Positions 44,754 through 57,100 of a DNA stretch of 64,000 bases are shown piece after piece. Each line of letters opens with the position of its first letter. Positions within the stretch are counted from its first letter, which is position 1. The DNA comes from Acholeplasmatales bacterium. GTDB lineage: Bacteria; Bacillota_I; Bacilli_A; Acholeplasmatales; Acholeplasmataceae. The stretch is taken from the NCBI GenBank assembly GCA_031284585.1, contig JAITXT010000028.1:32887-96886 (forward strand), given 5' to 3'. The translations under genes were made by a program, and so were the position numbers. The notes beneath the pieces are model-generated. The model did no database searches. It was given only the letters and a program-made list of their open reading frames with translations, and was not told the DNA's origin.

Positions 44754-46943
44754 TTAATCTTTAACAATATATTTATTTAGAATTCTCTTAATATCTTCTT
44801 TTTTTTCATCTAGTAAATTAATTCTAATACTACTTAAGCCAAGGTTTTTTAAGGAATCTAATGACAAGTTTGATTCCCTTTTTTTAGATGAATAAATCAA
44901 AGTATTTGAATCTTTATCTAGTAGTACTTGATATTTATCTATTCCTGATTCAAGATAATATTTTTTTTCTTTGGAATAATTTATATCATCAAAAATGCTT
45001 ACTTTTGAAACCATTAAAGTTATGTTATCATAGACTATATATTCTAAGTTTGGATAGTAAGAAAATCTTGATACAAAATCTCTAACAAATATTTCTAGAT
45101 CCTTATCTTCAAATTCTCTGGAAATAGTTACTCTTTCACTTATAGGTTCAAAATATAGATAAGTTAAATAATTTGTTACCGGAAGATATTCACTTATAAT
45201 AGTATTACTTCCAAGTTGAGAGATGTTATTAGCTACTACTTTATCTTTAAACGAAGTAAATCCCACTCTTTGAACTAAGTAGTGTGTTTTAATTTCTTTA
45301 GTATCAAGAGATTTATCTAAATAGATTTCTTTGATTCCTAACTCAAGACATGCATCAAGTTGTTCTTTTGATTTAACTGATACAACAACCTTCATTTCTT
45401 TTTTTAATGGTTTAATATCTGGCGTTATAGGATAATCTATGATTTTGAAATCTCTTTTTAAAAGTAACTCTTCTAACTCTGAAATAGCATTTCTCCTAAG
45501 TTCATTAATCATAGATAAAGGAACAAATGAATTATTATCGGTATTTATTTTTAATTTTTCATGATAAAAATGAGTTCCTCCAAGTTTATCAAATTGACTA
45601 TACAGTAAAGTTGAATCTAATTTTTTATTTATAGCTAGACTAACAGGTAACAAAGATTCTACTTTTACTTTAATATTTTTATAAGATATTTCATAACTTA
45701 GTTTTTTATTTACAAAACAAACAACCATTCCTTGAATAGGAATATGATTATATTTTTCTTCAAAATATTCTGAATATAATAGATCTAGAGAAGAATCTTT
45801 AGTAAGAAGTACAGAGGAACCAACGCGTACTTCATCTTTTATATCGATTGCAACTATATCGCCAGCGTATGCAATTTTCACAAGCAAAGAATCCTTAATA
45901 ATTCTTGAAATTGAATCTCCAATATCTTTGGTATCACTTAGAATTCGGTATCCATCGTTTACTCTTAATGTTCCAGTTAGTTTAATATAGGCTCTATTTT
46001 TATCTGATCTCACTACGGTTCCAATTTTAATTCCTTGATGATTAGGACGGTTTTCATTGATTAGGTCTTTTGATTTAAACAAGATGCCATCTGTAAATTC
46101 TCTATTAAATATACCTTTAAGATTATTAATTTCTGCTACTACATCTGTTTTCATATCATCAAGTTTTTTTCGGTAGAGAATGGTTGCGGAAACAGCGTAT
46201 TCTTTTCTTCTTAAACGTCCTTCTATCTTTAGAGAATCTATTCCTAGTGATAGAATTTCATCTAACCTTGACAAGGAAAATAGATCTTTCATAGATAACA
46301 AAAATCCTGATTTAATTTCATTTTTTTCTTCAAGTAATCTATATTCTCTTCTACAAAACTGAGCGCAGGAACCACGGTTTCCACTTCTATCACTTATTAC
46401 GAATCTAGAAAAATAACAATTTCCTGAATAACTAAAACATAGAGCTCCTTGAATAAATATTTCAAGTTGAATATCTAAATTCTCTTTAATTCTTTTAATT
46501 TCTTCAATACTAGTTTCTCTACCAAGGATTACTCTTGTAACCCCTAATTCTTTTAATTTAATTACTTCTTCTAAAGTAGTAGCATTTACTTGAGTAGATG
46601 CGTGTATTTCAACTCCTAGGTATCTTTTATGAATTAAATCTATTATTCCAATATCTTGAACGATAAAGGCATCAACATGAATACTAATTAAGAAGTCACA
46701 TAGTTCAATAACCTTTTCAACTTCTTTAGAAAAAATAAGAGTATTGATAGTAACAAAAACTTTTACATTATGTAGATGTGCGTAACGAACACCTTGAATT
46801 AATTCTTCTTTTGTAAAGTTATTAGCAGATGCTCTTGCCCCAAAATCTTTGTAAGCAACATAAACTGCATCTGCTTTGGCGTTTACTACTCCTATTAATG
46901 TTTCTAAATCTCCAGCTGGTGATAATAATTCTGTCTTTTTCAA
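44754..46943 (-). CDS. U32 peptidase family protein (collagenase-like / RlhA-like)
   Basis: 729 residues, the long form of the U32 family. The TIM-barrel part begins KTELLSPAGDLETL. The signature region FIQGALCFSYSGNC..., with GNRGSCAQFCRREY (around 185-200), supplies the four Cys that bind an iron-sulfur cluster in the RNA-modifying members. Long members of this family modify 23S rRNA (5-hydroxycytidine), while others were described as collagenases. The C-terminal third is a variable domain. Start ATG with possible minus-strand -10 at 46990-46995. Upstream of the che genes on the same strand, with a 59-bp gap. Confidence 0.88.
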   Translation of the reverse strand: MKKTELLSPAGDLETLIGVVNAKADAVYVAYKDFGARASANNFTKEELIQGVRYAHLHNVKVFVTINTLIFSKEVEKVIELCDFLISIHVDAFIVQDIGIIDLIHKRYLGVEIHASTQVNATTLEEVIKLKELGVTRVILGRETSIEEIKRIKENLDIQLEIFIQGALCFSYSGNCYFSRFVISDRSGNRGSCAQFCRREYRLLEEKNEIKSGFLLSMKDLFSLSRLDEILSLGIDSLKIEGRLRRKEYAVSATILYRKKLDDMKTDVVAEINNLKGIFNREFTDGILFKSKDLINENRPNHQGIKIGTVVRSDKNRAYIKLTGTLRVNDGYRILSDTKDIGDSISRIIKDSLLVKIAYAGDIVAIDIKDEVRVGSSVLLTKDSSLDLLYSEYFEEKYNHIPIQGMVVCFVNKKLSYEISYKNIKVKVESLLPVSLAINKKLDSTLLYSQFDKLGGTHFYHEKLKINTDNNSFVPLSMINELRRNAISELEELLLKRDFKIIDYPITPDIKPLKKEMKVVVSVKSKEQLDACLELGIKEIYLDKSLDTKEIKTHYLVQRVGFTSFKDKVVANNISQLGSNTIISEYLPVTNYLTYLYFEPISERVTISREFEDKDLEIFVRDFVSRFSYYPNLEYIVYDNITLMVSKVSIFDDINYSKEKKYYLESGIDKYQVLLDKDSNTLIYSSKKRESNLSLDSLKNLGLSSIRINLLDEKKEDIKRILNKYIVKD

Positions 46944-47192
46944 TTTATTTACCTCATCTATTATTTTATTCTTTTTCTTAGATTCTTTTATTATATTGCT
47001 TTAGTTGTGAGATAAAGTTATTAATATTTTAAACTCTTGTTAGAATCAAAAAATAGGTTATTATTAGTTAAAATTTAGCAATATCTACTGAATGGGCACC
47101 AATTTATTTTAATAGTAGAGAGAAAAAACTAATTTTTCTTATTAAAGAGATTTTAAATCTACTATTAAGAGAGAAGTTTGTGCAAATAGTAC
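46944..47192. other. Divergent intergenic region with a nested inverted repeat
   Basis: Within this stretch an 11-bp perfect inverted repeat (47109-47119 with 47158-47168) encloses a second 7-bp hairpin (47121-47127 with 47133-47139). A possible minus-strand -10 for the U32 gene is at 46990-46995. The repeat is upstream of both promoters and might be a regulatory site. No gene seen. Confidence 0.4.
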
Positions 47193-47221
47193 TTTACAGA
47201 TGAATAGTATTTAGATATAAT
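47193..47221 (+). promoter_or_regulatory. Promoter for the degV gene
   Basis: TTTACA at 47193-47198, a 17-bp spacer and TATAAT at 47216-47221, 34 bp before the start codon, with AAGGAG as ribosome binding site. This is the best sigma-A type promoter in the window. Confidence 0.75.
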
Positions 47222-47254
47222 CTATCTAGTCAAAAAAATAAAGGAGCATCACTA

Positions 47255-48133
47255 ATGGATAATAATTATGTAATAATAACCGATTCTTGTGCAGAACTAC
47301 CAAATGAATATCTTGAAAAATATCAAATACCAGTTTTAAAATTTTCATATTATATAGGAGATGATAAATATATTTCATCGAATGACGAACTAGTCCTAAA
47401 AGATTTCTTTAAATCTATGCGAGAAAAAAAGACAGTTTCAACATCTTGTGTTAATGGAGAAGAAGCAAGACTTGTTTTTGAAGAAATCTTAAATGAAGGG
47501 AAAGATATTATTTATATCGGGTTTTCTTCCGCTATGTCAGCAACCTTTCAAGTAGTAAACTATATGGCTTCCGAGATAAGAGATAAATATCCTGAACGTA
47601 CTATTATTTGTGTTGATTCATTATCTGGTTGTCTTGGTTTAGGAGCAATTGTTTTATATGCTTGTGAGCAAAGAGAAAATGGTATATCGATTAATAATTT
47701 AGTGGAATTTTTAAAAACTAGTATGCCAAAAATGAATCATTTATTTACGGTAGATACTCTTTATTGGCTTTATATTGGTGGAAGAGTAAAAAGAACAGCA
47801 TTACTTCTTGCTGGTGCACTAGATATTAAACCTTTAATGAGATTATCGGAAGAAGGAGTAATGGTTCCCTACGGTAAAACAGTAGGAAGAAAAAGAAGTT
47901 TAGCTCAACTTGCTAAAAAAATAGCCGAAAAGATAGAAAATCCAGAATTACAAACTATTTATATCGCTCATGGCGATGTACTTGATGATGTTAATTTTTT
48001 GATTTCTAAGATAAAAGAATTAATAACTCCTAAAGATTTTGTGATAACTTATGTTGATACAGTAGTGGGGGCCCATGGCGGACCTGGAACGCTTGCTGTA
48101 TTTTTTGTTGGTAAAGATAGAGCAATCCTCTAA
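47255..48133 (+). CDS. DegV-family fatty-acid-binding protein
   Basis: 292 residues. DegV/FakB-type proteins bind a fatty acid between two domains and present it to the fatty acid kinase. Seen: IITDSCAELP at the N terminus, TSCVNGEE (second Ser motif), IGFSSAMSATFQ and DSLSGCLGLG, and a C-terminal DTVVGAHGGPGTLAVFF. ATG with AAGGAG. It ends in overlapping stops with the convergent phosphorylase gene. Confidence 0.93.
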   Translation: MDNNYVIITDSCAELPNEYLEKYQIPVLKFSYYIGDDKYISSNDELVLKDFFKSMREKKTVSTSCVNGEEARLVFEEILNEGKDIIYIGFSSAMSATFQVVNYMASEIRDKYPERTIICVDSLSGCLGLGAIVLYACEQRENGISINNLVEFLKTSMPKMNHLFTVDTLYWLYIGGRVKRTALLLAGALDIKPLMRLSEEGVMVPYGKTVGRKRSLAQLAKKIAEKIENPELQTIYIAHGDVLDDVNFLISKIKELITPKDFVITYVDTVVGAHGGPGTLAVFFVGKDRAIL

Positions 48134-50514
48134 TTACTATTTAAATCAATTTTCTTTAATTTCCAAATATCTTTATTATATTCTCTAATAGTTCTATCAC
48201 TTGTAAAGTAATAACTAGAACTAATATTGTTAATAGCAATTTCTGCCCATTTTTCTCTATTAGAATATATTGTATTTAATTTTTCATGAACTTTTAAATA
48301 ACTATCAAAATCTTTTAGAACGAGATAATAATCACTATTTAATAAGTTATTTAAAATGAAATCGTAATAACTAGGATTAGGTTTCAGTGATCTAATAAAG
48401 GAAAATATTTTTTGTAATCTTATATCTGCCTCAATTATTTTTGCGGGAAAATAACTTTGATGAGTAGTAATTTCTCTAAATTCTAGACTTGTAGTTCCAA
48501 ATTTAAAATAATTTCCTTTTTTGGCATATTTAAAGATTTCAACGTTTGCTCCATCTAAAGTACCTATTGTTAGAGCACCATTCATCATAAATTTCATGTT
48601 TCCAGTTCCGCTTGCCTCTTTTGAAGCAGTTGAAATTTGAAGCGAGATATCTGTTGCTGGTATTATTTTTTCTGCATAAGAAACATTATAATTTCTTACA
48701 AATACAACTTTAAGTTTAGTATTAGTTTCGGGGTCATTATTAATAACATTTGAAACATTATTTATAAGTTCAATTATTTGTTTTGCCATCTTATATGAAG
48801 GAGCAGCTTTGGCACCGATAATATAAGTATGAGGGTAGTATTTAGCATAATAGTTCGCGTTTTTCTTTAATTTTAAATAAAGATTAATAACTTGAAAAAT
48901 ATTAAGCAATTGTCTTTTGTATTCATGAAGTCTTTTAACTTGGACAACGAATATAGAATTATAATCAACTGTAACACCTTGTTCCTCAAATATTTTAGCT
49001 GCTAATTCCATTTTATTTTTTGTCTTTATTTCAAAAAAAGAATTAATTACATCTTCGTCATGATTATATTGTTTAAAGTTACTTAAATTATCAAAGTCTT
49101 TAATCCAAGAATCTCCTATTTTACTAGTCACTAATTCACTTAGAAGAGGATTGGCATTAAGAAGCCATCTTCGATGAGTAACACCATTAGTTTTATTGTT
49201 AAAAATTTCTTTGTATTTTCGATAAAAGTCAACTAGCAATTCTTCTTCTAAGATTTTAGTATGGAGTTTTGCTACTCCGTTTACAGAGTGGGAACCTATA
49301 ATTGCAAGGTTAGCCATTCTCATATTGTTTTGACCAATAAGGGACATTTTATACGTAACATCATATTGAAAATTACTATTAATTAAATCTGCCATGAATC
49401 TTCTATTAAGTTCTAAAATTATATCAAATAGTCTTGGTAGTAAATTTTTAAAGATGTATTTATTCCATTTTTCTAGAGCTTCTTGAAGAATAGTATGATT
49501 AGTATATGAACAAGTCTTCTTAGTGATAATAAAAGCTTCGTCAAAAGTAAAATTTTCTTCATCAACTAAAATTCTAATTAGTTCGGGAATAACCATAGCA
49601 GGATGGGTGTCATTAATTTGGAATTGATAAAAGTCATAAAACTTGTGTAAATCTTTATTCTCTTTTTTTATTGCCCTAATTGCACTTTTAACACCAGCAC
49701 TCACAAAAAAATATTCTTGTTGGATACGTAAATCTTTACCTTTATCAGTCGAATCATCAGGATAGAGACGGTCCGTTAATAGATCTAGCATTTCATAATA
49801 TTTAGTATCCTTATATAAACATTTATCACTTTCTTCGGCCGACCAGGCTCTTAAATGATTAACAATATTATTTTTATAACCTACTACATAAATATCATAT
49901 GGAACTGCTTTAACTGTGACTGGGTTTTTTAATACTCCATTTTCCAAATATCCATAGAAATTTATTTCAATCGAAAGGTCTTCTCTTCTATTTTCCCAAG
50001 GGTATGGTTTATCTAACCAATGTTCTCTTGTTTCAACTTGTTTATTATCTACTATCTCTTGGGTGAAATATCCGTTTTTATAGCGAATAGTGTTTCCGTA
50101 AATAGGATAATTTAAAGATGCTCCTGAATCTAGAAAACATGCAGCAAGCCTCCCTAGTCCACCATTACCAAGAGCCGCATCACTTTCAATTTCTTCTAAT
50201 TGATTCATCGTTAAATGAAATTCCTTAAATGCTTCTTCACATACTTTATAAATTCCTAAATTAATAAGATTAGAAGTAAATAGTCTTCCAAGTAAAAATT
50301 CTAAGGAAAAATAAATAGTTTTTTTATAATTATTTTTAATTACCGTATCGGTAGTGTAATTATAAAGATTTTTTAAATAATCATTTACTAATGCTGATAA
50401 TATGTAATAATAATGGTAAGAAGTTGCTGTAGTGGAATCCAAATTAAATTGTTTCTGCAAACAATTATTAATTTCATCCCTCAATTTATCTCTATTTTCA
50501 AAATAATTTGCCAT
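48130..50514 (-). CDS. glgP: Glycogen/maltodextrin phosphorylase
   Basis: About 794 residues from the ATG at 50514 (GGAG 6 bases upstream; an ATG at 50526 overlaps that site). It releases glucose 1-phosphate from alpha-1,4-glucans. Seen: the FSLEFLLGRL motif, ALGNGGLGRLAACFLDS, QINDTHPAM, NNKTNGVTHRRWL, VQVKRLHEYKRQ and the PLP Lys641 in EASGTGNMKFMMNGA followed by TLDGANVEI. No other glycogen gene is nearby. The stop (TAG) overlaps the degV stop on the other strand and no terminator is seen between them. Confidence 0.96.
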   Translation of the reverse strand: MANYFENRDKLRDEINNCLQKQFNLDSTTATSYHYYYILSALVNDYLKNLYNYTTDTVIKNNYKKTIYFSLEFLLGRLFTSNLINLGIYKVCEEAFKEFHLTMNQLEEIESDAALGNGGLGRLAACFLDSGASLNYPIYGNTIRYKNGYFTQEIVDNKQVETREHWLDKPYPWENRREDLSIEINFYGYLENGVLKNPVTVKAVPYDIYVVGYKNNIVNHLRAWSAEESDKCLYKDTKYYEMLDLLTDRLYPDDSTDKGKDLRIQQEYFFVSAGVKSAIRAIKKENKDLHKFYDFYQFQINDTHPAMVIPELIRILVDEENFTFDEAFIITKKTCSYTNHTILQEALEKWNKYIFKNLLPRLFDIILELNRRFMADLINSNFQYDVTYKMSLIGQNNMRMANLAIIGSHSVNGVAKLHTKILEEELLVDFYRKYKEIFNNKTNGVTHRRWLLNANPLLSELVTSKIGDSWIKDFDNLSNFKQYNHDEDVINSFFEIKTKNKMELAAKIFEEQGVTVDYNSIFVVQVKRLHEYKRQLLNIFQVINLYLKLKKNANYYAKYYPHTYIIGAKAAPSYKMAKQIIELINNVSNVINNDPETNTKLKVVFVRNYNVSYAEKIIPATDISLQISTASKEASGTGNMKFMMNGALTIGTLDGANVEIFKYAKKGNYFKFGTTSLEFREITTHQSYFPAKIIEADIRLQKIFSFIRSLKPNPSYYDFILNNLLNSDYYLVLKDFDSYLKVHEKLNTIYSNREKWAEIAINNISSSYYFTSDRTIREYNKDIWKLKKIDLNSN

Positions 50515-50873
50515 ACTTTTCTCCATTTTATGGATAATTATAATACTATTTAGGAAAATATCTACTATAAAGCATTTTTAGATTAATTAAAAATTCAAAT
50601 ACTTTAAAATCACATAATACATTAATAAAATTTATTTATTCTTAAATTCTAAATATTTTTTATTTTATCTACTTAATTTCTTTAAAATAACAAAAAATTA
50701 GTTTCGATTAGTACTATAAAATTCAATTTATTAGGATAAATCTTTTAACTTTTAGTAAATTTTCAATTATTGTTAATATTCATATTTAATTAAAATGGAA
50801 GAATATAAAAAAAATAGGTGTATAATTATATTGAAAATTTTTTGAGATACATAAATCTTTGTGAGGGGGGAAT
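50515..50873. other. Intergenic region with a possible promoter for the giant-gene leader
   Basis: About 360 bp, extremely AT-rich. A TATAAT at 50821-50826, preceded by GTG, may be the -10 for the leader ORF and the giant gene, 47 bp before the leader start. No reliable -35 is seen and no tRNA or repeat was found. Confidence 0.4.
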
Positions 50874-51092
<219 letters not shown>

Positions 51093-51125
51093 GTAAGTTT
51101 TAAAAAACGATTGGAGGAATTTTTT

Positions 51126-54100
51126 ATGTTAAAGTTAGGGAATGCGGTAAAGAAAATTTTATTGGTAGTCAATGTTATTCTCATTTCAATCTTCATTTTT
51201 TATCAAGAGAGTAATGATTATTTACAAGGAGTTAGTGTATCTAATAACTGGATAGATGGAATATCTGTCCCAGAAAATCTTGCAAGTTCTGATATTAAAG
51301 ACGTTGAAACTATTAATGTTGGAGGAACTACTAATGCTTTATTAGATAGATATTATAAAGTGACTACTGTTGCTGGTATGACAAAGATTTCGGATTTAAC
51401 GAAAAACGGAGTCGATTTTTCAACTTGTCGAGATGGAAATTACCGAGTTACCTTCTATTTGATGAATGATTTAAATTATAATGAGGCTACTTCTGCGAAA
51501 AATTACACCCCTTTTGTTGGTACTTATAATTATGATCAAATTGGTGCATATAACAAGAATCAAGCTTCTAGTAAGATGTTTATGGGAGTATTCCATGGAT
51601 TAAGTCATACTATTTATGGATTAAATGGAGCTGCTGGTGCAGTTGATAAATCTTATGGTAGTGGATTATTTGGAGTTATATATCGTGCTGTTATATCATC
51701 ACTAACTTTAAAAGGTAAAGGTTCTACTCCAACACCTACCTCTTATCCAACTCGTGCTAATCTTACTGCGCAAAGAGCTCAAAGTTATATCAATACTTTT
51801 GATATTTTCGGTCAAAGAGTTAATACAGCTACCGCTGTTAATAACGCTCCAATAGACGCGGACTCGCCTTTCATTACAAATGCTTACGAAAGTATCATTT
51901 ATAATTGCACAAATGAGATTAATTTCTATAAGAATTCCCAAGGTGGCGGTGGAATCCTAGGTTCAGGAAGAGCTACTACTATTATTGGATCAGTTAATAA
52001 AGGATATATTTTATCAGAAACCTATTTTTCGGGTGGAATTGCTGGTCAATTTGATGGAAACACTTCCGTTACAATTTTAAATTGTGTTAATTATGGAACA
52101 ATTGATGCTCTAGAAAATTGTGCTGGAGGAATGGCTGGAAGTTCTTACTCTGTAACAATTGCTAAAAACTGCGTTAATTATGGAACAATTATTTCAGGTT
52201 CTACTAGTGAATCAAAAGGAACTCAAGTTAGAAGTGGAGGTATTTTTTCATTAATTAGATATAAAAATGATGGTACCACTAAATCTAAAATGGAGAATGT
52301 ATATACTTATTATGCTGGTGCTTACCCTGAGCCGTACTTTAATCTAGCTAATGCTAGTTCAATTACTAGTTCTTCTTTCAATACTTATGCAAGTCATCGT
52401 GATAGATTTGGTCAATACGCAATTGGTAGTTATAGGCTTGACGTTGTTGGGACTCTTTATACAGGAACTTATATACATACTGAGCAAATAAATGGAGATC
52501 AAGACTTAAATGGAGTATTAGGATATGAGACAAGTAGTTCAACTTTTGATTCTAATAAAACTTCTGCTTTCCTAGCTTGGAAAGAGCGTCTTAATCATGA
52601 TATTAGTGTTGCTCAAGAAGTTGGATTCCAATCTGGAGATGTTCAAACTTTCTATTTAAGTGATGTAGATTATATTGGAAGCGATGAATTCATTGACAAA
52701 TTAAATAGTAATGTTCAAGCACTAAGAGTTGAATTTTCAACTTTATCTGGATATTTGAATAATTGGGAAGTCGTTTCTGGAAGAGCTGTACCTCAAGAAG
52801 CTAGTCGCGCAACTATTTCTCATCGCGCAAACAGTGTAAATACTTATTTCTTTGATAAACAACCAGTAGAAGTTGATAAAGAAATAGTAACTGAAAGTGA
52901 TCCAACTTACTACTTTTTAAATAGCGGTAGTGTACTTGTATCTACACCACTAGCTAGAGCTACTGTTAAATATTCATATGATGACGCACCTGATGTAGGT
53001 TTTGTTAATCCTTCGGTATTAACATTCTCAGATTTAGGACGTCATAAAGTAACTATAAAAACTTATGAAATAGAAGATCTTCCGGAAGTAGGATTAACAG
53101 AAGTTTTAAAATATGAAGAAACTTTTTATGTTGAAAGAATAGCTGAAAAACTTAATATTAATTCGAGAAGAGATTTCTATTACTTCGCAATAAGTGTTAA
53201 TTTAGGTTTTAATTATCTTTATAAAACTGTTAATTTAAATGTTGATCTTGATTTAAGTCTTGATGGTTTAGATACTTCTAATAACTTCATAGTTATTGGT
53301 AATTCTGAATCAAGTAAGTTTAGTGGAACATTTAATGGAAATGATCATAAAATAACTAACCTACATACTAATAGATCTACTCCTACTGGATTATTTGGAT
53401 ATATTGAAAATGCTACTATTAAAGGTTTATCTGTAGATGGTAATATGCCAGGTAGAGGAGATGATGCATCTGGTTTATTTGGACTCGCTAAATCAAGTTA
53501 TATAGTAGATGTTTATTTAAATATTAATGTATCTGGTATTAATAATGTGAGTGGTTTCGGTAAAACGACTGGTAATGAAACGTTCCCGACTATTTTTGTT
53601 AACTGTGTTAACAAGGGAACTATTATTGCTCAGAATTCGTATGCTGGTGGTTTTTCTTCTCAGGCCACTTATACTTATTTTTATAATTCTTATAATTCTG
53701 GAAGTATTCAAGCATTAAAAAACCATGCTGGTGGTTTTGTTGGATATGGGGATTATATAAAAATTGATAATTGTATTAATACTGGGTCTATTTCTCCAAC
53801 TAATAGAACTAGTATGTCTGGTGGTATAGTTGGTGAAATTCAATATAGAATGTCATACAACGTTATTAACACAATTACAATTGGCGCAAATTTAACTGCT
53901 GCTGGACTTTTAACTACTCGAATTACATCTGGAACTAGTTCCTATGATTATAATGCTTCTGGTGCATCTTCATTTATGGTAACAAGGAACAATATCTTTG
54001 ATAGTAGTACAACAATTGAAGCAACAAGCCTAGATGACACACATTCAAAAAGATTAAATGATAGGACGGCAAGATTTAAATCTAATACTTCTTTAACTGG

Positions 54101-57100
54101 AATTTCTTCTCTTGTTGAAGAAGATATTTGTTGGTTCTTGAGAAGTGCTTCAGTTATTAAATTTGAAGCCTCTATTTATCCTACCCAATTTAATACTCAT
54201 CCAGTAACTGTTGTTAATTACGAAAGACCTGAGATAAATGAAAATATTAATGATAATAATATTCATGATATTTATTTTAAAGATTTTCTTTATCTTAAAT
54301 TATATAGCATGTCAACTGAATATTTTTCTCATTTTGAATATCAATTAAATGGCGGGGAACTTATAAGCCTTCCTAAAGGTGAGACTATTCTAGAATTAAA
54401 TGATAGTTATGAAGTAGTTAGTATTTTCGCTGTTAACCAATTTGGTACTTTAAGTAGTGAAATTAATCTAAAAGTTACTAAGACACCTGATACTCCTGTT
54501 AAGCCAGAGATTTCTAGTGCCGTTAGATATTATTACGAAACTGATGGAACAGTTCTTGAAAAAGTATACCCAACTAAAGAAGATATTACTGGTGAATTTA
54601 AAAATAAGAATTATTATGCTTTAGAGACTTATGTATATGTTGATACTTTATCTACATCTCTTCATACAGAAATCATAAGATATGAATATGCGACAAATAT
54701 CAATAATCCTCTTTGGATACCAATTGTTTCCTCTCTTCCTGATGGAACTCCTTATATCACTTTAATTACTGATAAAACTCATACTATTTATATTAGATCT
54801 ATTAATTCTTGGGGTGTTTATAGTGATTATAGTTTAATTAATGTAGTAATAGATGGAGCTATTCCGGTTGCTCCAATAATAAATAAGAGTTATCAAACTG
54901 AATGGGTTATCGATTCCGCAACCCTTTACTTCACAGCTCAAAGTTCTAATATTAGTGTTGATGGATTCCATTTTGAGTATAGAACTATTAAATATGCTGG
55001 TGATGATGAATCTCCATGGGTTTCTTTAAAAGATGACACTAGTGGCGACTATATTTCAACTCTTGTAATAGATTCGCACCGAGATGCACCGAAAGTTTTA
55101 GAAGGAACATACTATGTTCAAGTAAGAACTGTTTCAAGGTCTGGAGTTCCTTCAAAAACTACTTCTGAATTAATTAAAATAGATGGAGCGGCTCCTGAGA
55201 TTGAAATAGTGTCCCTTAATACTAATCCGGGTGCTTCAAATATAGTATTAAAAATTAATGCTAATGATGGTTTTGGAATTGGAAAACTTTCCTATGGTTG
55301 GATTAAAGTATATAGTGAAATAGATGCGTTAAGTGCTGTTCCAAATTGGAATGATGAACTTACTTATCAAGTAGATGAAAATGAAGCTTACTATGTCGCT
55401 TTTGCGAAAGATGGACTAGGTAGAATAAGTAGTACTTACTATCAAGTTTTAAATTATTCAGCAAGCCGTCCAACATCTCCTGTTATGAAGGCCCAATTAG
55501 TTCAAATATCTAAAACTCCAAATATCGAAGATAGTTGGGTTTCTTTCCAAGGAATTGGAAGTGATTTTGAATATAGAAGTTCACTTCCTGCATTCAATAC
55601 TAATGCACTAGTAGATCTCATAAATTATGGAATATTATCAGTTTTACCTCCTGATGATAATAGATATTATTATCGTTTTGTTGATATTATTGATTGGACT
55701 AATGGATTAGTAAGAGTTCTTATTTCTCATGGAACTATTAATTATGAAACTGATGATGAAATAAGTTACACTGCTTATAGAATTAATAACAATGAATATA
55801 CTCATCCTTACGGAAACGGAGAGGATTTCCATTTCTATATCGAAGGATACAGTGGAATTGTTAGAGTATACGGCGCTACAATCACAAATAATGGAACTTC
55901 ATCTTCTGTAACTAATGATTATTCTTTAATTATTCAAGCTACTATTGATACTACTCCTCCTACTATACCTAATTACTATGTTTCATATGCTAGTTTGCTT
56001 AAAGAAGGAAGTTATATTACTCCTAACGAAGCATTAATAGCTCTTCAAATTAATGAAGAAACAGGATTTGGTCAAGGACAAGCAAGTGGAGTTTATTTAA
56101 TGGAATATAAAATTAACTCTGGTAGTTTTACTACGTATTCAATGCCTTTCACAGTTAATACTCCTGGAGTAAATACTATTTATTTCCGTCAAATTGATAA
56201 AGCAGGTAATTATTCTAGTATTGGTTCTCTTACTGTAACTATTGATGATATAGCACCAGAATTCACCTATACTACAACTGGAAGTGAAGTCTCTGGTAGT
56301 AGTGATAAATATATATCTAGTACAAGTGTTGATATTACTATTAATCCTACTGATAACGTTCTTACTAACATTTCTAAAGTAGAATATAGTTTAGATAGTG
56401 ATATTTGGAATAATGTAGCTTATGCAAATGAGGCTTATAAATTCACTCTAGTTGGTAATGGTACTTATCATGTCTATATTAGGATTACTGATAAAGCTGG
56501 TAATGTTTCCCTAGATTCAGCTCTTAATAGTGCTTTAGAGGTTATTATTACTGATGCTATTCCAGTTGTTAATGCTTTATTTAATCCTAATTGGGTAAGT
56601 AGTTATTATAAAGATACAAGAATAAGTTTCTCTGTTTCTAATGATGTTAAAGTTTCTTCATTTGTATTATATAATGTTTTTGAGGTATCAGAACAAGAAA
56701 TTAATTTAATAGAAACTGATTTTGATAATCAATATATCGATTTAGAATTAGAAGAAGGTACTTATAGAGTGGTTGCGAAAACAACACTAGAAACTTATAA
56801 TAGTACTCCTTATGAATTTGTAATTGATAAATTAGATAATGTTTCTCCTGTAATTGAATCAATTAATATTGATCATGGTTGGTCTAATACTAGTAAAAGT
56901 GCGACTCTTAATTTTCTTGACGAGGAAAGGACTTTCATGAAATATTATGTTTCGCTTGTGGAAGTTCAAGGAGAAATAGATACTAGTTTATTTACTAGTA
57001 ATATCTCTATTTCTAGTAATAATGTTTATTATATTTATGCAATCGATCTTGCTTTAAATGTTTCTTCTTATTTTGTTCATGAGGAAGATCATATTGACGG

